Shown here in pieces: positions 13,401 to 24,400 of a stretch of 64,000 nt of DNA (the stretch's first letter is position 1; the number at the start of each line of letters is the position of its first letter). The notes below the pieces were generated by a model. It made no database searches and had not been told where the DNA came from. It saw only the letters and a program-made list of their open reading frames with translations. The stretch comes from Liolophura sinensis (lineage: Eukaryota; Mollusca; Polyplacophora; Chitonida; Chitonidae): the NCBI RefSeq assembly GCF_032854445.1, contig NC_088295.1, positions 44,565,385 to 44,629,384 on the forward strand. The letters are read 5' to 3'. The position numbers and the translations under genes were made by a program.

Positions 13401-16400
13401 TCTGGGAGGTCTGGCTACCTCTTATCAGACCGGTCATCATGTAAGTGTAGAGAGAACCTTGGATAACCTTCATACTCATTGTGGTAGGGGAAACAGTTAG
13501 TACGAGAAAGAGAAAAAAAGTGTAAAAATATATTTGAACAGTGGCAAGGAGTTTGCTGTTGCATATGTTTATTAAAGATTAGTTCTATAAATTAGAAAAA
13601 TTTACTTAAAAGATGAGCTGAATAAGGGTATCCTTTGCAGTTGTATTTGAATTCACTGCTGCCTTTACAGTCCTCAACAATTTGGTACACAAATTTGGTA
13701 TTTGGAATTCTTTTGTTAATTTGTCTTCATAGCAGCTAGAAAGTGTTTTTTTGTTTTCATCTTCAGTTCTTTAGCTTCGGTAACATCTAGTTCAGGTGAA
13801 TGGAGTAATTCCCTAATTCAAAAAGCGACTTTGATTGCAAATAATGAAAACGGGCTAAATATGATATGTAGCAAATGTGCTGTTATATTAAACAGATTTG
13901 TAATTCCTCATTATTTTGTGGTTTTTGTGATTTAGGAAATGGCAGGTGCGAGACTGCGAACCTGTGATAGCCCTGGTGGACGCCTGGATGCCTGTCTTAC
14001 CTCAGTGGATTGTGGAGAACGTACAGGATCAGCTCATTATGCCCCGCCTACTTCAGGAGGTGGACTGCTGGAACCCCCTGACTGACATGGTCCCCATTCA
14101 CGCCTGGCTCCACCCATGGCTCCCAATCATGGGTAAGTCACACCCATTTATACAGAGGGTTCAGACTTGTTTTCCTCCAGCCTGGCATGCATATTTGTGA
14201 ATCACACGTGGGAAAGTTTGTCAAAAACTTGCCTAAGGTTGGTGGATTTACCCCAGGTAATAGCAGTGTATAGAGTTTTAAAGTGAAACTGAATATATCA
14301 TGGTCCCATGGTTTATGCTCAACAGGGGAAATATTTGCCAGTTATAAAGTTACTACATGCTGAATCTGTTCTAACTTCTTATATTGTATGAAGTGAAGAA
14401 AATAAAAGATTCTTAACGAAACCTTATTGAATTGTACAGATTAATGTTATGGATTGATGCTTGGCCAGCATTGATTCTAATTTTCATGAGTCATTTCCCC
14501 ATCAGGTGACAAACTGGAGCCTCTGTACGCGCCGATCCGTCACAAGCTGGCCAACGCCCTGATAAACTGGCACCCGTCAGATGTGTCAGCCAAGCTCATC
14601 CTCCAGCCCTGGCTCAAGGTGTTCAAACCTGGCCACATGGAGGCCTTTGTGGTAAAGAACATTCTACCCAAACTGGCCATGTGCATGCAAGAGTTCATGA
14701 TCAACCCTCACCAACAAGTCCTAGGTAAGTAGGCTTGTTATGTGCAAGGTTTGTTATCATGCATTGTTTTCTCTGCCAAGGGGACTTGGTGGCATTTATA
14801 TGTCTATCTGTCTGTCAGCAACTTCAATGAAAAAGTTAAATATGGATTGGGATGAAACTTTGGATTATTTGTGGATCAAAGACTTTCTTTTGAACGATTC
14901 TTCACCTTAGAGCGATAGGATAGAAATGCAGAATAATGACCCTTTGTCTGTAGTGGAGGGATTTGTGCTTAAATGTGACTGGTATGTGATGGTACATTAT
15001 GGTGGTGAAGACACCAGAACATCCTTGTGGCAAACAAGACGCCTATGTTCAATTCCCACTCAGGTCATGCTTAAAATTTGTGAAATTGGCAGCCTGTACT
15101 TCCTTGCGCTTCGTGGTTACCATTAGGAGTCCATTAAAAATGGAGACAAAGTATTAAATGAATGTACGACATACGTCGAAATATCATGTCAGAATGGGTG
15201 TTTTTTCATTCACCCTATTTGTTTATTACTCCAGTTGTATATGGGAAGGTCTTCCAGCAACATACGGGCGGAAGTGAGTTCCCCCAGGGGTCTGCCCACT
15301 TTCCTCCCAACATAATATTGATTGCCATCGTATAAGTGAAATATTATTGAGGTGGCATAAAACTCAATCAAATGAATAATATTTGTGTATAACTTAAAAC
15401 TTACCATGGGGGCCTCTGGGGCAGAATTGGTTAGCGCCCTAGCGCAGCGTAATGATCCAGGAGACTCTCACCAGTGCAGTCGCTGTGAGTTCAAGTCCAG
15501 CTCATGCTGGCTTTCTCTCCGGCCGTATGTGGGAAGGTCTGGTAGCAACCTGCAGATGGTCTTGGGTTTTCACCGGGCGTATAAGTGGAATATTCTTGAG
15601 TGCGGCGTAAAACACCAATCAAATAAATAAATAAATAAAACTTACCAGTGAACGCATTTTTAAACAAATCTGTGGCTTAATGTATGACTTGACTGTGTTT
15701 TTGTCATATTACAGAGCCGTGGCGCTGGCTGATGGAGTGGAGTGACATCATTCCCACACCGAGCATGGTGTCTATGTTAGAGAAGGCCTTTTTCCCCAAG
15801 TGGTTACAGGTGCTCTGTACCTGGCTTGGCAACATGCCAAACTATGAGGAGGTCACCAAGTGGTACTTGGGCTGGAAAACTCAGTTCCCTGACAACTACC
15901 TATCACACCCAACAGTCAGGGGTAAGTTCTCATTCATTGATTTGTTGGGAGGAGGGAATAAAAATGTGGATTTGTTCTGCCCAGGAGAGCTGTGGTCCAA
16001 ATTTTTTATACAAAAAGACAAATAATGTCAGCCAAATTTATAAGGCTGTCTAGAGACAAGGTACAGTGGTTCTTTTTTTTCTCTGGCCTCACTGTGGTTT
16101 GCTTTAAATAGGAATGACCTAAAAATTCATCCACAAAAGTGCATTTTTAGAGGCAAATAAAGTCACAAAGTATTATTTTTGGTGCAGAAACTTACATATC
16201 TTCCCGTAGAATATCATCCATGTTCCAAGCAAACTCAAAACACCTTTCTAAACTCAATAGAACTTTCAGAACCAGGGAAAATGGGCAATTCAAATATTTG
16301 ATTTGTTTAAATTGTAGATTTTTCATAATGTACTGAAGAATATTTCACTTACAGCTGTATCTCGTACGTGGCAAGGTCTTCAGCAAGCTGTGGATGGTTG

Positions 16401-19270
16401 AGGGTTTCTCCTGGGCCCTGCCTGGTTAAGTCCCACCATAATGCAATCATATGAGTGAAATGTTCTTGAATACGGCGGAACTTCAGTCAAGTGAACATGT
16501 TACTAAAATTCCAATCTAATAAATAAACAAATACCCTACTTCTTCTAAAATTTGGGACAGATATATTGACTAAAATGAGCAGACCAGATGTCTGAGAAGA
16601 AATAGGGTACGACTGTATGCAAAGATGGTCAGAAAAAACCTGGCCTTAAGCAACCGGAGAATAAAGCGGGTGAATTTCAAATACATGACCTCCATTGTTT
16701 GTCTGACCTTTGAATATGATCAATTCATTTAACAAGGGGCCAGAGACGCCAGCATCTTTTTGCGAGCAGTCGCAGTTATTGCGAATTTGGACTTATGTTT
16801 ATATCAACTCTCAGTATTGCAGTTAAATATTTCTGTTACATATTCCAGTGTACTGTTAGATTGGATATCTATTTGGCAGCACTGCACATATCAACAGCAT
16901 ATTTATTTATTTGTTTGATTGGTGTTTTACGCCATACTCAAGAATATCTCGCTTATACAACGGCGGCCAGCATTGTGGTGGGAGGAAACTGGGCAGAGTC
17001 CGGGGGAAACCCACGGCCATCTGCAAGTTGCTGACAGACCTTCCCACGTACGTCTGGAAAGGTAGCCAGCGATTTAGTCATAGATTCATCAAGCTTTTGT
17101 ATTGTGTTCAGAGCAGTTTAGCCGTGCCCTGGACATCATGAATAGAGCGGTGTCGGGTCACTTCCAGCCTGGGGCTAAGGAGAATATGGCATACTTCACC
17201 CACACAGAGAGGAGACAGATGGAGGCTAAGCCAGCTCCAGCAGGGGCCACAGAGAAACGGGAAGCAGAGATCGCTGTAAGTCTCCACAGTGTCAACTGCT
17301 GGAATTGTATCTCGGAAATCTGATATACTGTATTTCTTCTATAGTTTAAAAGTTAAAGTAAAAATGTATCACTGGAAGCACATAAAGGCCCTAAAATGAC
17401 ACCAACATTTAAGTTTTTGTCATAAGGAATTAATCAAACTTTACAAAAAATAGCTAAGCGGCCATATCAGATGGATGAGCGATTCAGAATCAAGCAAAAT
17501 TTGTCAGCTGAACTTTAGCTGAAATACAGTAAATGTATAGTGTGTTCAAAAAGTTTATAGTTATTAAAAGCTAAAGTAAAGAAAACTTTATTTGTTTATT
17601 TATTTGATTGGTGTTTTACACTGTACTCAAGAATATTTCACTTATACAACGGTGGCCAGCATTATGGAGGGAGGGAAAAGTAAAGAGAAAAGTAATCTAA
17701 TTTTGTGTACCATGAAGTCGTGCAGTGGGGAACAATTTTGTTTGCTTTTTGAATTTAATATGTATTGGGTTTTGGGTATTGATTTCCTATTTTTTCCAAA
17801 TACCAGTGGGAAATTTGCCGATCAGTGTTGAAAACATGCTCAGTGAGCATATTTCATTTTGAATTCTAACTGAGCATTTATGATAGGATTTAACATGGCC
17901 GATGTGTTAATCATTGTGTATGTTGTATTATCCTTATACTCCTTTGTGTTACAGACTAAAGCTGCCCAGAATATCAGTGCTGCTGGGCCTACAGTACCTT
18001 ACAGTTTCAGAGATCTAGTGGAGAAGAAGGTAAAGTGCTATGAAAGATGCAAAATTAAGTTTCGATTACTGGTTTTTTCATGTATCAGGGCCTGCATTTA
18101 TACACAAACAGCAAAAACCTGAGCACTTATCACTATCTGGTACAACAACCATGAAATAAATAAATATATGCGCTTTATCAGCTGTTGTTGGCAGAATGTT
18201 ATTTTGTCAGAAATCAGAAGATTGAGGGATTTGCAAGTATAAGACCTGTGTGAGTCATTGAGTTTTGTGGAATTAAATTTCATTGAATGTGATTTATTGT
18301 TAATAACAAAATGTAAAGCCAACCTGTAAATGTACGTGTATGTGAACAGACACTTGATGAACATGTTTGCCACGTTGTTCATGTTGCTCAGTTATGGAGA
18401 ATGCTGTGTGACTCACAGGTAGATTGCTCGAAAGAGCATCCCTTCAGCCCATTAATCCTTACCAAGCTAATGCAGGAAAACTCACTCCTCTTTGGCAAAT
18501 CCTAGGCAATTCTCCTCTGACTGGCAAATCCTACATAGCTCACTGCTCACTGGCCAGTCAACAGAAACTCACTTCTCCCCCATCAAATGCAGGGTATTAT
18601 TCTGGCTTTGTCTGAGTATTTGTCATGTACTACACGGGTGTTTTGGTTTCTTAGAACCAGGCTGTCGTTGTAGAATAGGGGGCCTGCAATATAAGGCTAT
18701 GCTATTTTAAATTGTTTTACGTGCAGAATAAGTGAGAAGAGGGTATACAAATGAAAATAACAAATGAAAATCATCTGATTCTAAATGTGGACTATCCCAG
18801 CAAATTTTCCTGTTTAAGACATATTTAAATGAAAGGAAAGCCTTGAAAATCAGCAAAGTCAAAGAAGATCGGGCAAAATAAAAAGTTGGATTTTCAGTTT
18901 TATTTTTATGCCATTTTTGTTTCTTTTAGTGTCAGCTTATTAGTGTCGCCAAACACACTGATAAAGGGAATAAATAGTTTAATTATCTTACCTGTACAAG
19001 GAAAATAACATATTATAACATGCAGTAAAACACCAGTTGGGAATAAAATACCCGTCACTTACCAAGATATTGTTTTGTCATTACTTTTTTCAGGCAGAAG
19101 AGAATGACCTGCTATGTGTGCCTATTGTGGGGAAGATGCACCAAGGGAAGCAAGTCTACAAATTTGGCAGTCAGCAAATCTATATTGACCGCAGTGTGCT
19201 GTTTATGATGCGACCCACACAGCACTGGGTTCCTGTCTCACTACAGGCCCTGTTAGACTGTGCCAGGTGA
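1402..19270 (+). CDS. TFIP11: Tuftelin-interacting protein 11 (G-patch spliceosome-disassembly factor)
   Basis: Orthologue of human TFIP11 and yeast Ntr1/Spp382, which through its G-patch activates the helicase DHX15/Prp43 to release the excised lariat in the nucleus. Sixteen coding exons join in phase: 1402-1510, 3472-3620, 5269-5381, 6382-6439, 7400-7609, 8083-8230, 9071-9233, 12028-12150, 12611-12758, 13256-13440, 13936-14132, 14506-14724, 15715-15921, 17112-17275, 17955-18029, 19094-19270; 2,445 nt, 814 aa (human 837). The acidic TFIP N-terminal region covers exons 1-3 ([19 protein letters not shown]). The G-patch spans exons 4-5 (about residues 131-175: [23 protein letters not shown]). 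Exon 6 has [12 protein letters not shown] helical segment (exons 7-8) and the GCFC-type region (exons 9-14) carry [27 protein letters not shown] and [10 protein letters not shown]. The end matches the family C-terminus ([16 protein letters not shown]). The start follows an acceptor and begins MSSPE. CCDC174 follows in the same orientation. Confidence 0.97.
1511..5268. other. TFIP11 introns 1 and 2 (around exon 3472-3620)
   Basis: Intronic and AT-rich. Apart from the 149-bp exon 2 and the dispersed repeat at about 4876-5040, no gene, RNA or mobile element is recognised. Short open frames on both strands (for example 2497-2838 minus and 3215-3445 minus) look like chance frames. Confidence 0.6.
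4876..5040 (+). repeat. Dispersed ~150-bp repeat, copy 1
   Basis: This stretch is clearly similar to 16115-16285 (same strand) and to the reverse complement of 60270-60380. Shared blocks are AAATTTCGTCCACAAA, GTGCATTTTTAGA, a run like GTCACAAAGTATTATTTT, and TAGAATAT(T/C)ATCCA. No tRNA-like head or coding sequence is visible, so the class is unknown. It lies in TFIP11 intron 2. Confidence 0.6.
6019..6165 (-). mobile_element. SINE-A, truncated, minus strand
   Basis: Reading the minus strand, this is the 3' half of the commonest SINE of the window: a CCACCATA...TTGAGTATGGC core and an AAATAAATAAA-type tail (the T-rich end at 6019 on the plus strand). The plus-strand complement includes TACTCAAGAATATTTC and GTGGGAGGAAAC. 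The tRNA-like head is missing. It lies in TFIP11 intron 3. Confidence 0.75.
6919..7022 (+). repeat. Two-copy ~52-bp tandem duplication
   Basis: Two adjacent, diverged units both contain CAAAATTGCAGTT, a GAA...TCTGCA or GCCTGCA step and TTGGGAGGA. The duplication lies in TFIP11 intron 4 and explains overlapping chance open frames on both strands there. Confidence 0.45.
8489..9070 (+). repeat. 32-bp minisatellite made of exon-7 3' splice-site copies
   Basis: About 17 consecutive units, mostly 32 bp, run up to the start of TFIP11 exon 7 (first clear unit at about 8519; a degenerate one precedes it). Each unit reads roughly CAGGTTACCATGCTATTTCT followed by a pyrimidine-rich CATCTGTCTCAC. The final CAG|GTTACCATGCTATTTC is the real acceptor plus the first coding bases of exon 7, so the array multiplies a strong 3' splice site. 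Because 32 is not a multiple of three and the unit lacks stops, all three plus frames stay largely open; the exon-7 frame is open back to about 8650. The sequence arrangement is direct observation; splicing use is not shown. Confidence 0.9.
9540..11960 (-). mobile_element. Degenerate non-LTR retrotransposon (LINE) remnant
   Basis: The minus strand of TFIP11 intron 7 carries broken coding pieces in LINE order. An N-terminal piece is at about 11954-11721. A linker-like piece is at 11676-11431. A reverse-transcriptase block at 10800-10618 reads [14 protein letters not shown] and then LLYADDN, the polymerase catalytic YADD motif. Post-RT pieces lie at 10116-9871 and 9858-9622. Many stops and frameshifts separate them, so it is dead. 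The clade cannot be settled by eye (CR1/L2/Jockey-like groups are possible). Both ends are approximate. Confidence 0.8.
12255..12362 (+). mobile_element. SINE-B fragment
   Basis: Contains the SINE-B core in the form GGTCAGTGGTTTACCCCAGG followed by TTTCTTCCACCTCTAAAACT and GCCATTATA. The head and the 3' tail are missing or too diverged to see. It lies in TFIP11 intron 8. Confidence 0.55.
13078..13135 (-). mobile_element. SINE-A 3' tail fragment
   Basis: Only the terminal part is left: on the plus strand TTTATTTATTTGATTGGTGT, then a diverged TACTTATACGAAG. It corresponds to the last ~55 bases of SINE-A on the minus strand, in TFIP11 intron 9. Confidence 0.6.
15228..15376 (+). mobile_element. 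SINE-A, 5'-truncated copy
   Basis: Starts inside the body (TATATGGGAAGGTCTTCCAG) and runs through the (C)CTCCCAACATAAT and CGTATAAGTGAAATATT blocks to a degraded tail AATCAAATGAAT. It lies 30 bp upstream of a second, fuller copy in TFIP11 intron 12. Confidence 0.75.
15407..15640 (+). mobile_element. SINE-A, near full-length
   Basis: A tRNA-like head (GGGGCCTCTGGGGCAGAATT, then GGTTAGCGCCCTAGCGCAGC) gives an approximate pol III A box, and GAGTTCAAGTCCAG gives the B box. The conserved body (CTCATGCTGGC, GGCCGTATGTGGGAAGGTCT) follows, then the tail TAAAACACCAATCAAATAAA with several AAATA units. A ~40-bp internal piece of the body (the CCACCATAATGCTGG block) is deleted. It lies in TFIP11 intron 12. 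Confidence 0.85.
16115..16285 (+). repeat. Dispersed ~150-bp repeat, copy 2
   Basis: Same family as 4876-5040: GACCTAAAAATTCATCCACA, GTGCATTTTTAGAGGCAAAT, GTCACAAAGTATTATTTTTG, TAGAATATCATCCA and CACCTTTCTAAA. It lies in TFIP11 intron 13. Confidence 0.6.
16354..16535 (+). mobile_element. SINE-A, diverged 5'-truncated copy
   Basis: Recognisable blocks are CGTACGTGGCAAGGTCTTCA, GTGGATGGTTGAGGGTTTCT, CCCACCATAATGC, ATATGAGTGAAATGTTCTTG and a degraded AAT(C)TAATAAATAAACAAAT tail. It is more diverged than the other copies, so probably older. Confidence 0.7.
16900..17063 (-). mobile_element. SINE-A copy close to the exon-14 acceptor
   Basis: A minus-strand copy: on the plus strand TTTGATTGGTGTTTTACGCC, ATACTCAAGAATATCTCGC, CAGCATTGTGGTGGGAGGAA, GGGGGAAACCCACGGCCATC and CAGACCTTCCCACGTACG. 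The tRNA-like head is missing. Its end lies only about 50 bp before the start of TFIP11 exon 14 (17112), so the branch point of that intron must lie in or just beyond the insertion. Confidence 0.85.
17588..17682 (-). mobile_element. SINE-A 3' part
   Basis: On the plus strand: TTTATTTGATTGGTGTTTTA, CACTGTACTCAAGAATATTT, CAACGGTGGCCAGCATTATG and GAGGGAGG, after which similarity stops. A truncated minus-strand copy in TFIP11 intron 14. Confidence 0.8.
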
Positions 19271-20070
19271 CATCTCACAGACTGTACAGAGACATGTGCT
19301 TAACCGTGATCATGCCATTTATGGGATAGCTACATGCTTATTGTAATACCATCACAGAGAAGGGTTAATCGCCGGACCAGAGCTGATGGTGTGTTTGGCA
19401 TGGCTGGTCCTTCGCAGACTTCGTGTGAGAAGCAGACTTCGGGATAAAATGTTATGGCAGATTGTGTGCGTCGAGATTAAGGCTGTTCCTCAAAGCAGCA
19501 GTAAAGTTATACCTTACCTGACGAGGTCTTAAAACAACAACAACAATATAGGACCACCTCACTTCATATCCATAATGGTGTCACATCAACTGATCAAAGT
19601 TGTCATAGAGGCACTTTCAAAGCTGATTGTTAAAGAACATTACAGTGGACTTGTGAGTGCCTGGCAGATTCTCTTTGGCATACTGATATAAGAGCAGTTT
19701 GAAGCTAGGGCAGACATATCACATATTGCTTTTGTTGGTACAATACCTCCGGTAATTCCAGGAGAAATGGTTTCTTTCAAAGAGTCGCTCTAATAAAGTG
19801 TGAACCCTGTGTGATCATGCTGATCACCACAAACTTCATTTCTATGAATTCTAGTGGTTTACACTAATTCTACCAGCTTGTCAATGTTGATTACATAATG
19901 TTACATAAGACTTTTGGTCTTAGTAATATATAATTTATTGAGGAATTTTCCTGCATTCACAGATGTTGATACAGCACCAAATGGGGTGGTCTTGCACCGC
20001 ATATTTTCCCATTTATAAAGATCATGCAGATTTTACAATAGATGTAAATAAAATTGAATAAAAGTTGCAA
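19271..20070 (+). promoter_or_regulatory. TFIP11 3' untranslated region and poly(A) signals
   Basis: No coding sequence follows the TFIP11 stop. Two overlapping-range AATAAA hexamers at 20047-20052 and 20057-20062 are the best candidates for the polyadenylation site, giving a 3' UTR of about 800 bases. This is inference from the motif and its position. Confidence 0.5.
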
Positions 20071-20354
20071 ATATCTTATTATGTGAATCCTCAAAACAAG
20101 AAAAGGAATGAACTGATTTACATATAGTATTGTGTTTGTGTATGTGAGCAGTTGATATTAATCAGCAACACCTTCTCTGCAATCTTTGTTAAAGATTTTA
20201 AACTTTGTTTTCTGGGAAAAGAACTTCTTGGCACACACGTAATATATAGATGCATGTAATAAGTTGAAGGCAGCTGTACAGGAATGACAGTAGTGGACTC
20301 GTATTCCTTGTGAACTCCAGACCATGAAAACAGGTGTGATATTACAGTGGTCAG

Positions 20355-20428
20355 TCTATTTGATTGGCACTTTACGCCGTAATCAAGAATATTTCACTAA
20401 TTAGACGGCTGTCAGTATTACGGTCAGT
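20355..20428 (-). mobile_element. SINE-A 3' fragment
   Basis: On the plus strand: TTGATTGGCACTTTACGCCG, TAATCAAGAATATTTCACTA and GACGGCTGTCAGTATTACGG. A short diverged piece between TFIP11 and CCDC174. Confidence 0.6.
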
Positions 20429-20713
20429 TAATGTATCAGCGTTGGCATGCAAAGTAAATGAACATGGCAGCAGTGATTTCTGATGAGGTATGCTGGTCCT
20501 TCACCAGTTAGGGTGCATGTTCAAATCCAGCTGTTGTGGGCACAGCTTCAGGGTTTCATAATGGTTTACTCAGTTCCCTTTACTGGGACGGTACTCAGAT
20601 ATCTTATGACCCTTGTACAACAAAAATAACTTTGAGAATGTCATAGATAAATAAATAAAGATGCAGTGTAAATTTAAATGAAACAGAAAAGGGTGTGTCA
20701 GAAATATATTTTG

Positions 20714-20735
20714 TATATATATATATATATATATA
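20714..20735. repeat. (TA)n microsatellite
   Basis: An uninterrupted run of about eleven TA dinucleotides between TFIP11 and CCDC174. Confidence 0.9.
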
Positions 20736-20967
20736 ACTCAAAGCTTATAAATGCAATGTCAAAATATTAAACAGTCCCTGTTACACAGTAAAATTATTCA
20801 GTAGATTACTAGTGGTGAACAGGAGTTTTTTCATAGCGGCATTACAAGATTCCAAACTGTAAGAGCGATGATAAACTTGAACCAGAGAATAATGGTTGAA
20901 GACCGGAATGCAAATCGGTCACGGTATTTCACTTTAATATATTTCACTACCTCACACCAATATGATA

Positions 20968-21203
20968 CGCTAGTGCAGAGTAATGACCCAGGAGTCTCTC
21001 ACCAATGTGGTCGTTGTGAGTTCAAGTCCAGCTCATGCTGGCCTCCTCTCGGTCCGTATGTGGGAAGGTCTCTCAGCAACCTGCAGATGGCCGTGGGTTT
21101 CCCCCGGGCTCTGCCCTGTTTCCGCCCACCATAATGCTGGCCTTCGTCAAGAATATTCTTGAGTACGGTGTAAAACACCAATCAAATAAATAAATAAAAA
21201 AAA
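20968..21203 (+). mobile_element. SINE-A, near full-length, upstream of CCDC174
   Basis: Begins at the distal part of the tRNA-like head (GCTAGTGCAGAGTAATGACC), has the B-box region GAGTTCAAGTCCAG and a complete body (GGTCCGTATGTGGGAAGGTC, CAGATGGCCGTGGGTTTCCC, CACCATAATGCTGGCC) and ends TAAAACACCAATCAAATAAA plus A-rich units. It lies about 260 bp before the CCDC174 ATG, so the CCDC174 promoter and leader must fit between it and 21462 or include it. Confidence 0.9.
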
Positions 21204-21461
21204 AACAGTATAATAGCCAAAATTGTAAAACACCAAAATTCCCAAAACTTCTGACAAAGCAGCGATATAGTGAAGTCAAATTTTCCGTGGAAGGATTTGT
21301 TTTCATCTTTGTGAAAAAAGCTATATGTAGGAATGATGTGCAAGATATTCGCGAAGAATTGCACCACTGGAGTCTTTGGAACTCTCCTGCTTAAGAGGCG
21401 AAATTGTCGTGTTAAACTAACAACTGCTAAACCTGAGTACGTCTCTATCGACATCTTAGAA

Positions 21462-24400
21462 ATGGATGAGAATACCTCTAAGAAAAGTGTTAACCCTTCA
21501 TCAGTAAGTCCTGAGATTGTCAGTCTAACGACATGTTGTTGTTTTATCGGGATTGCCAATACTGACGTTTTTAATGTCGTTCGTTATGGAAGAGCCCTTA
21601 TTGGAACCCCCCAAATCCGTGGCTTCTTGCGGGATATCGTAAAATACTGTTATTTACAGCTATACGTTTATTTAGATGAGGTGGTTTAGAGGAGGCTGCT
21701 TTACGTATGGCAAAGATATATATTGTGTTTGAATAATCCAGAACAGATAATGTATATTGTACAGGGCCTAGTGATGTAGGCCTAACTATGTACATGTAAC
21801 CCTCAGAAAAATAATCAACAAAGCATGGCTTATCCGTCATATGATCACAGGGAAACAGGCCATGGTTCATTGGTAAGGCTCATAACCATAAAGCATTGGT
21901 TCAAATCCAGTCTTTGGCAGGGAATTTGTAGATTGTTTTGTTGGGCCTTGATGACATTAAGTGGACAATGATCCATCAACTTGTCTACCACCGCTGTGGC
22001 ATGCAGGAAAGTTCGTCAGTAAAATGACAATAAAGTGGGTGGTTTACCCTGGGCACTTTAATTTTCTCAACGCGTCAAACTGCTTGCCATCACATAAGTG
22101 AAAAATTCTTCACTATGGTGTTAAACACCCCTCAACCCCTTGAATACATATTAAAAATAAATCTTAACTCATGAATGATTTGCTTATTAATTACGTATCA
22201 GTAAAGTAAAAGGCCATTGGACATAGCAAAGGACTCACAGGAATTGCTCAGACAACCATATTGTACATACATCAGCGGACAGCATCATTACATTCATGAC
22301 GGGTACATGTATCTAGAGGATGTGAAGGTCTAGAGAATATTTGTATGTATAGTCCCCAACCTCAAATAAAATAAAACAGCTAAAAGGCTTCAGTAAAATC
22401 AACCTTGGATTTGAGATCCCCTTAATATCAGTGGTAGTATTTGCTTCAATTCTTGCCGTGTAATAGTTCATTACTATTGAAATATTCTATAGTAAAACAC
22501 TTTTGAGTGGAGCAGTAAACACCGTTAAAATAAATAAATGTTATGTTGCAGAAGACTGTAATACATCACTTTTCTGTTTTGTTAATGCATGAACATTGAG
22601 TTACTATATCCCAAGTATTTCTTAATCAGCTTTCTACATTTTCTGGCATGTTCTCATTATTATTCACAGCTGGTGGACTTGAAAGCTGAACTGTTCAGAA
22701 AACAAGAAGAGTTCAAAACCCAAAAACTTCAAAAAGCAACCTTCATAAAAAGTCGTGTAACTGAAAAGGTAAGTGAAAAGTTTTAAATATTTTATCTCTA
22801 GTTAGTAGTATCATAGAGATAAATTCTAGAAGTGTCTTTTGGTTATTATCTACACTTAAATGTGCACTAGTATTTTGATTTCAAGGTTCTCATTTGGCAT
22901 GAGTAACAAAGTACATTAACATTAGTACTATAACTTTTGGGCTTTGCAAGTATTAAATATCTATAAATTCATGATTTATTCATAGGTTTTTATTCAAGGA
23001 TGTAAGCCATTGATCACATGTTACCTTTTACAGAAACCCAATATATGGAGCAAGAAAAATGCTGGAGTTTTACAGAGAGCAGAGAGAGATTTAGAAGCTA
23101 AAGCTGAAGAAGAAAACTCCTTAGAGAAGTCCAGGTAGTGTGACAGGGAGGTGTTTCATTATATGTTTCAGTCACTGTTTGCGTGAGGAGGTTTGTCGGG
23201 TACTTGTGCAGGGCCGAGGCTCTCCAGGAACTGTGGATTAACAACCCAGAAATTTGCCACCATTGTGTAAACTGAGGAGTGAAGACTTCTACCGAGTTGC
23301 AAAAAAAATCCCCAAAAACAGTTAAATAAAAAAGATTAACAAACACTTATGAACTGTTCCAGTACATTAAAACTGTACATGGATTGTTTTCTTTTCTTTT
23401 TTTTAGATCTTTTATTAATATTAAGTAGAAAGGAAGTTTTGCAATCAAGATGCATTGCAAGAAACTTGATATTGGTCTAAATGGATCAGCTGAGTTCTGA
23501 ACAACATGAAATTGTAACATGATCAACATAGTTCATAGTGTTGTGAAAACTTTTAATCGGGTTGTAATGTTAAGAAAGGAATGAATGAATGGTTGGGGTT
23601 TAACATCTTATTTAACAATTTTTCAGTCATATGATGACAAAAAGTCATCAGGTGTGTGTACATGTACTGTGTTTTCTTGTGGTAGGGTGAGTCCATGCCA
23701 CCAGTGTGCTGCTGCCACTGAAGCATCATGCCGAAGACACCAGACATGACACCCCACCCAGTCACATTATACTGAAACCTGGGCAACTAGCCCTGTTTTC
23801 TTGGTCTAATCTCTAAGTGCTGAGCACCAAATGTACCATTTTTAAAGTGGTATGACCTGACCCGGGTTTGACCCCAGGTCTCCCGACTTGTTCCGAGGCA
23901 GAATGTTTAATAGGAAACGATATATATATGAAAGTGGTTTCGAAAGTGAGTTCATTGTGTGTGTGTGTATTTTTTGTCAGATCACCTTTCCATAAAAGTT
24001 ATGTGTTGTATTTCACAGAAAAGCATTGGCAGCCAAAGCAAAGCTGTATGAGAAGATGACACAGGGAAATGAAATTCCTGGTAACTTGATTATTAGCTTC
24101 CTATTAAATGTAAACTGCATGTAACATTTATAGTGTTGTTCTCTCACTGTTCATGGAGCTTAGATAACAAAAACCATCAGTAACTGGCAAAAGGTTGGTG
24201 TTTTATTCCAGCTTCCTCAATCCTTAATACTATCGACCGTTGTATAAGTTAACAACTTCTTGAGTATGGGCCCCACGCCATGTCCACCTCTCTCCATAAT
24301 GCTCTCATCATAATGCTGGCCCCCATTGTATAAGTGAAAGATATAAGTATGGCTTAAAACACCCGTGAAATAAATAAATAAATAAATAAATCTTGAGTGT

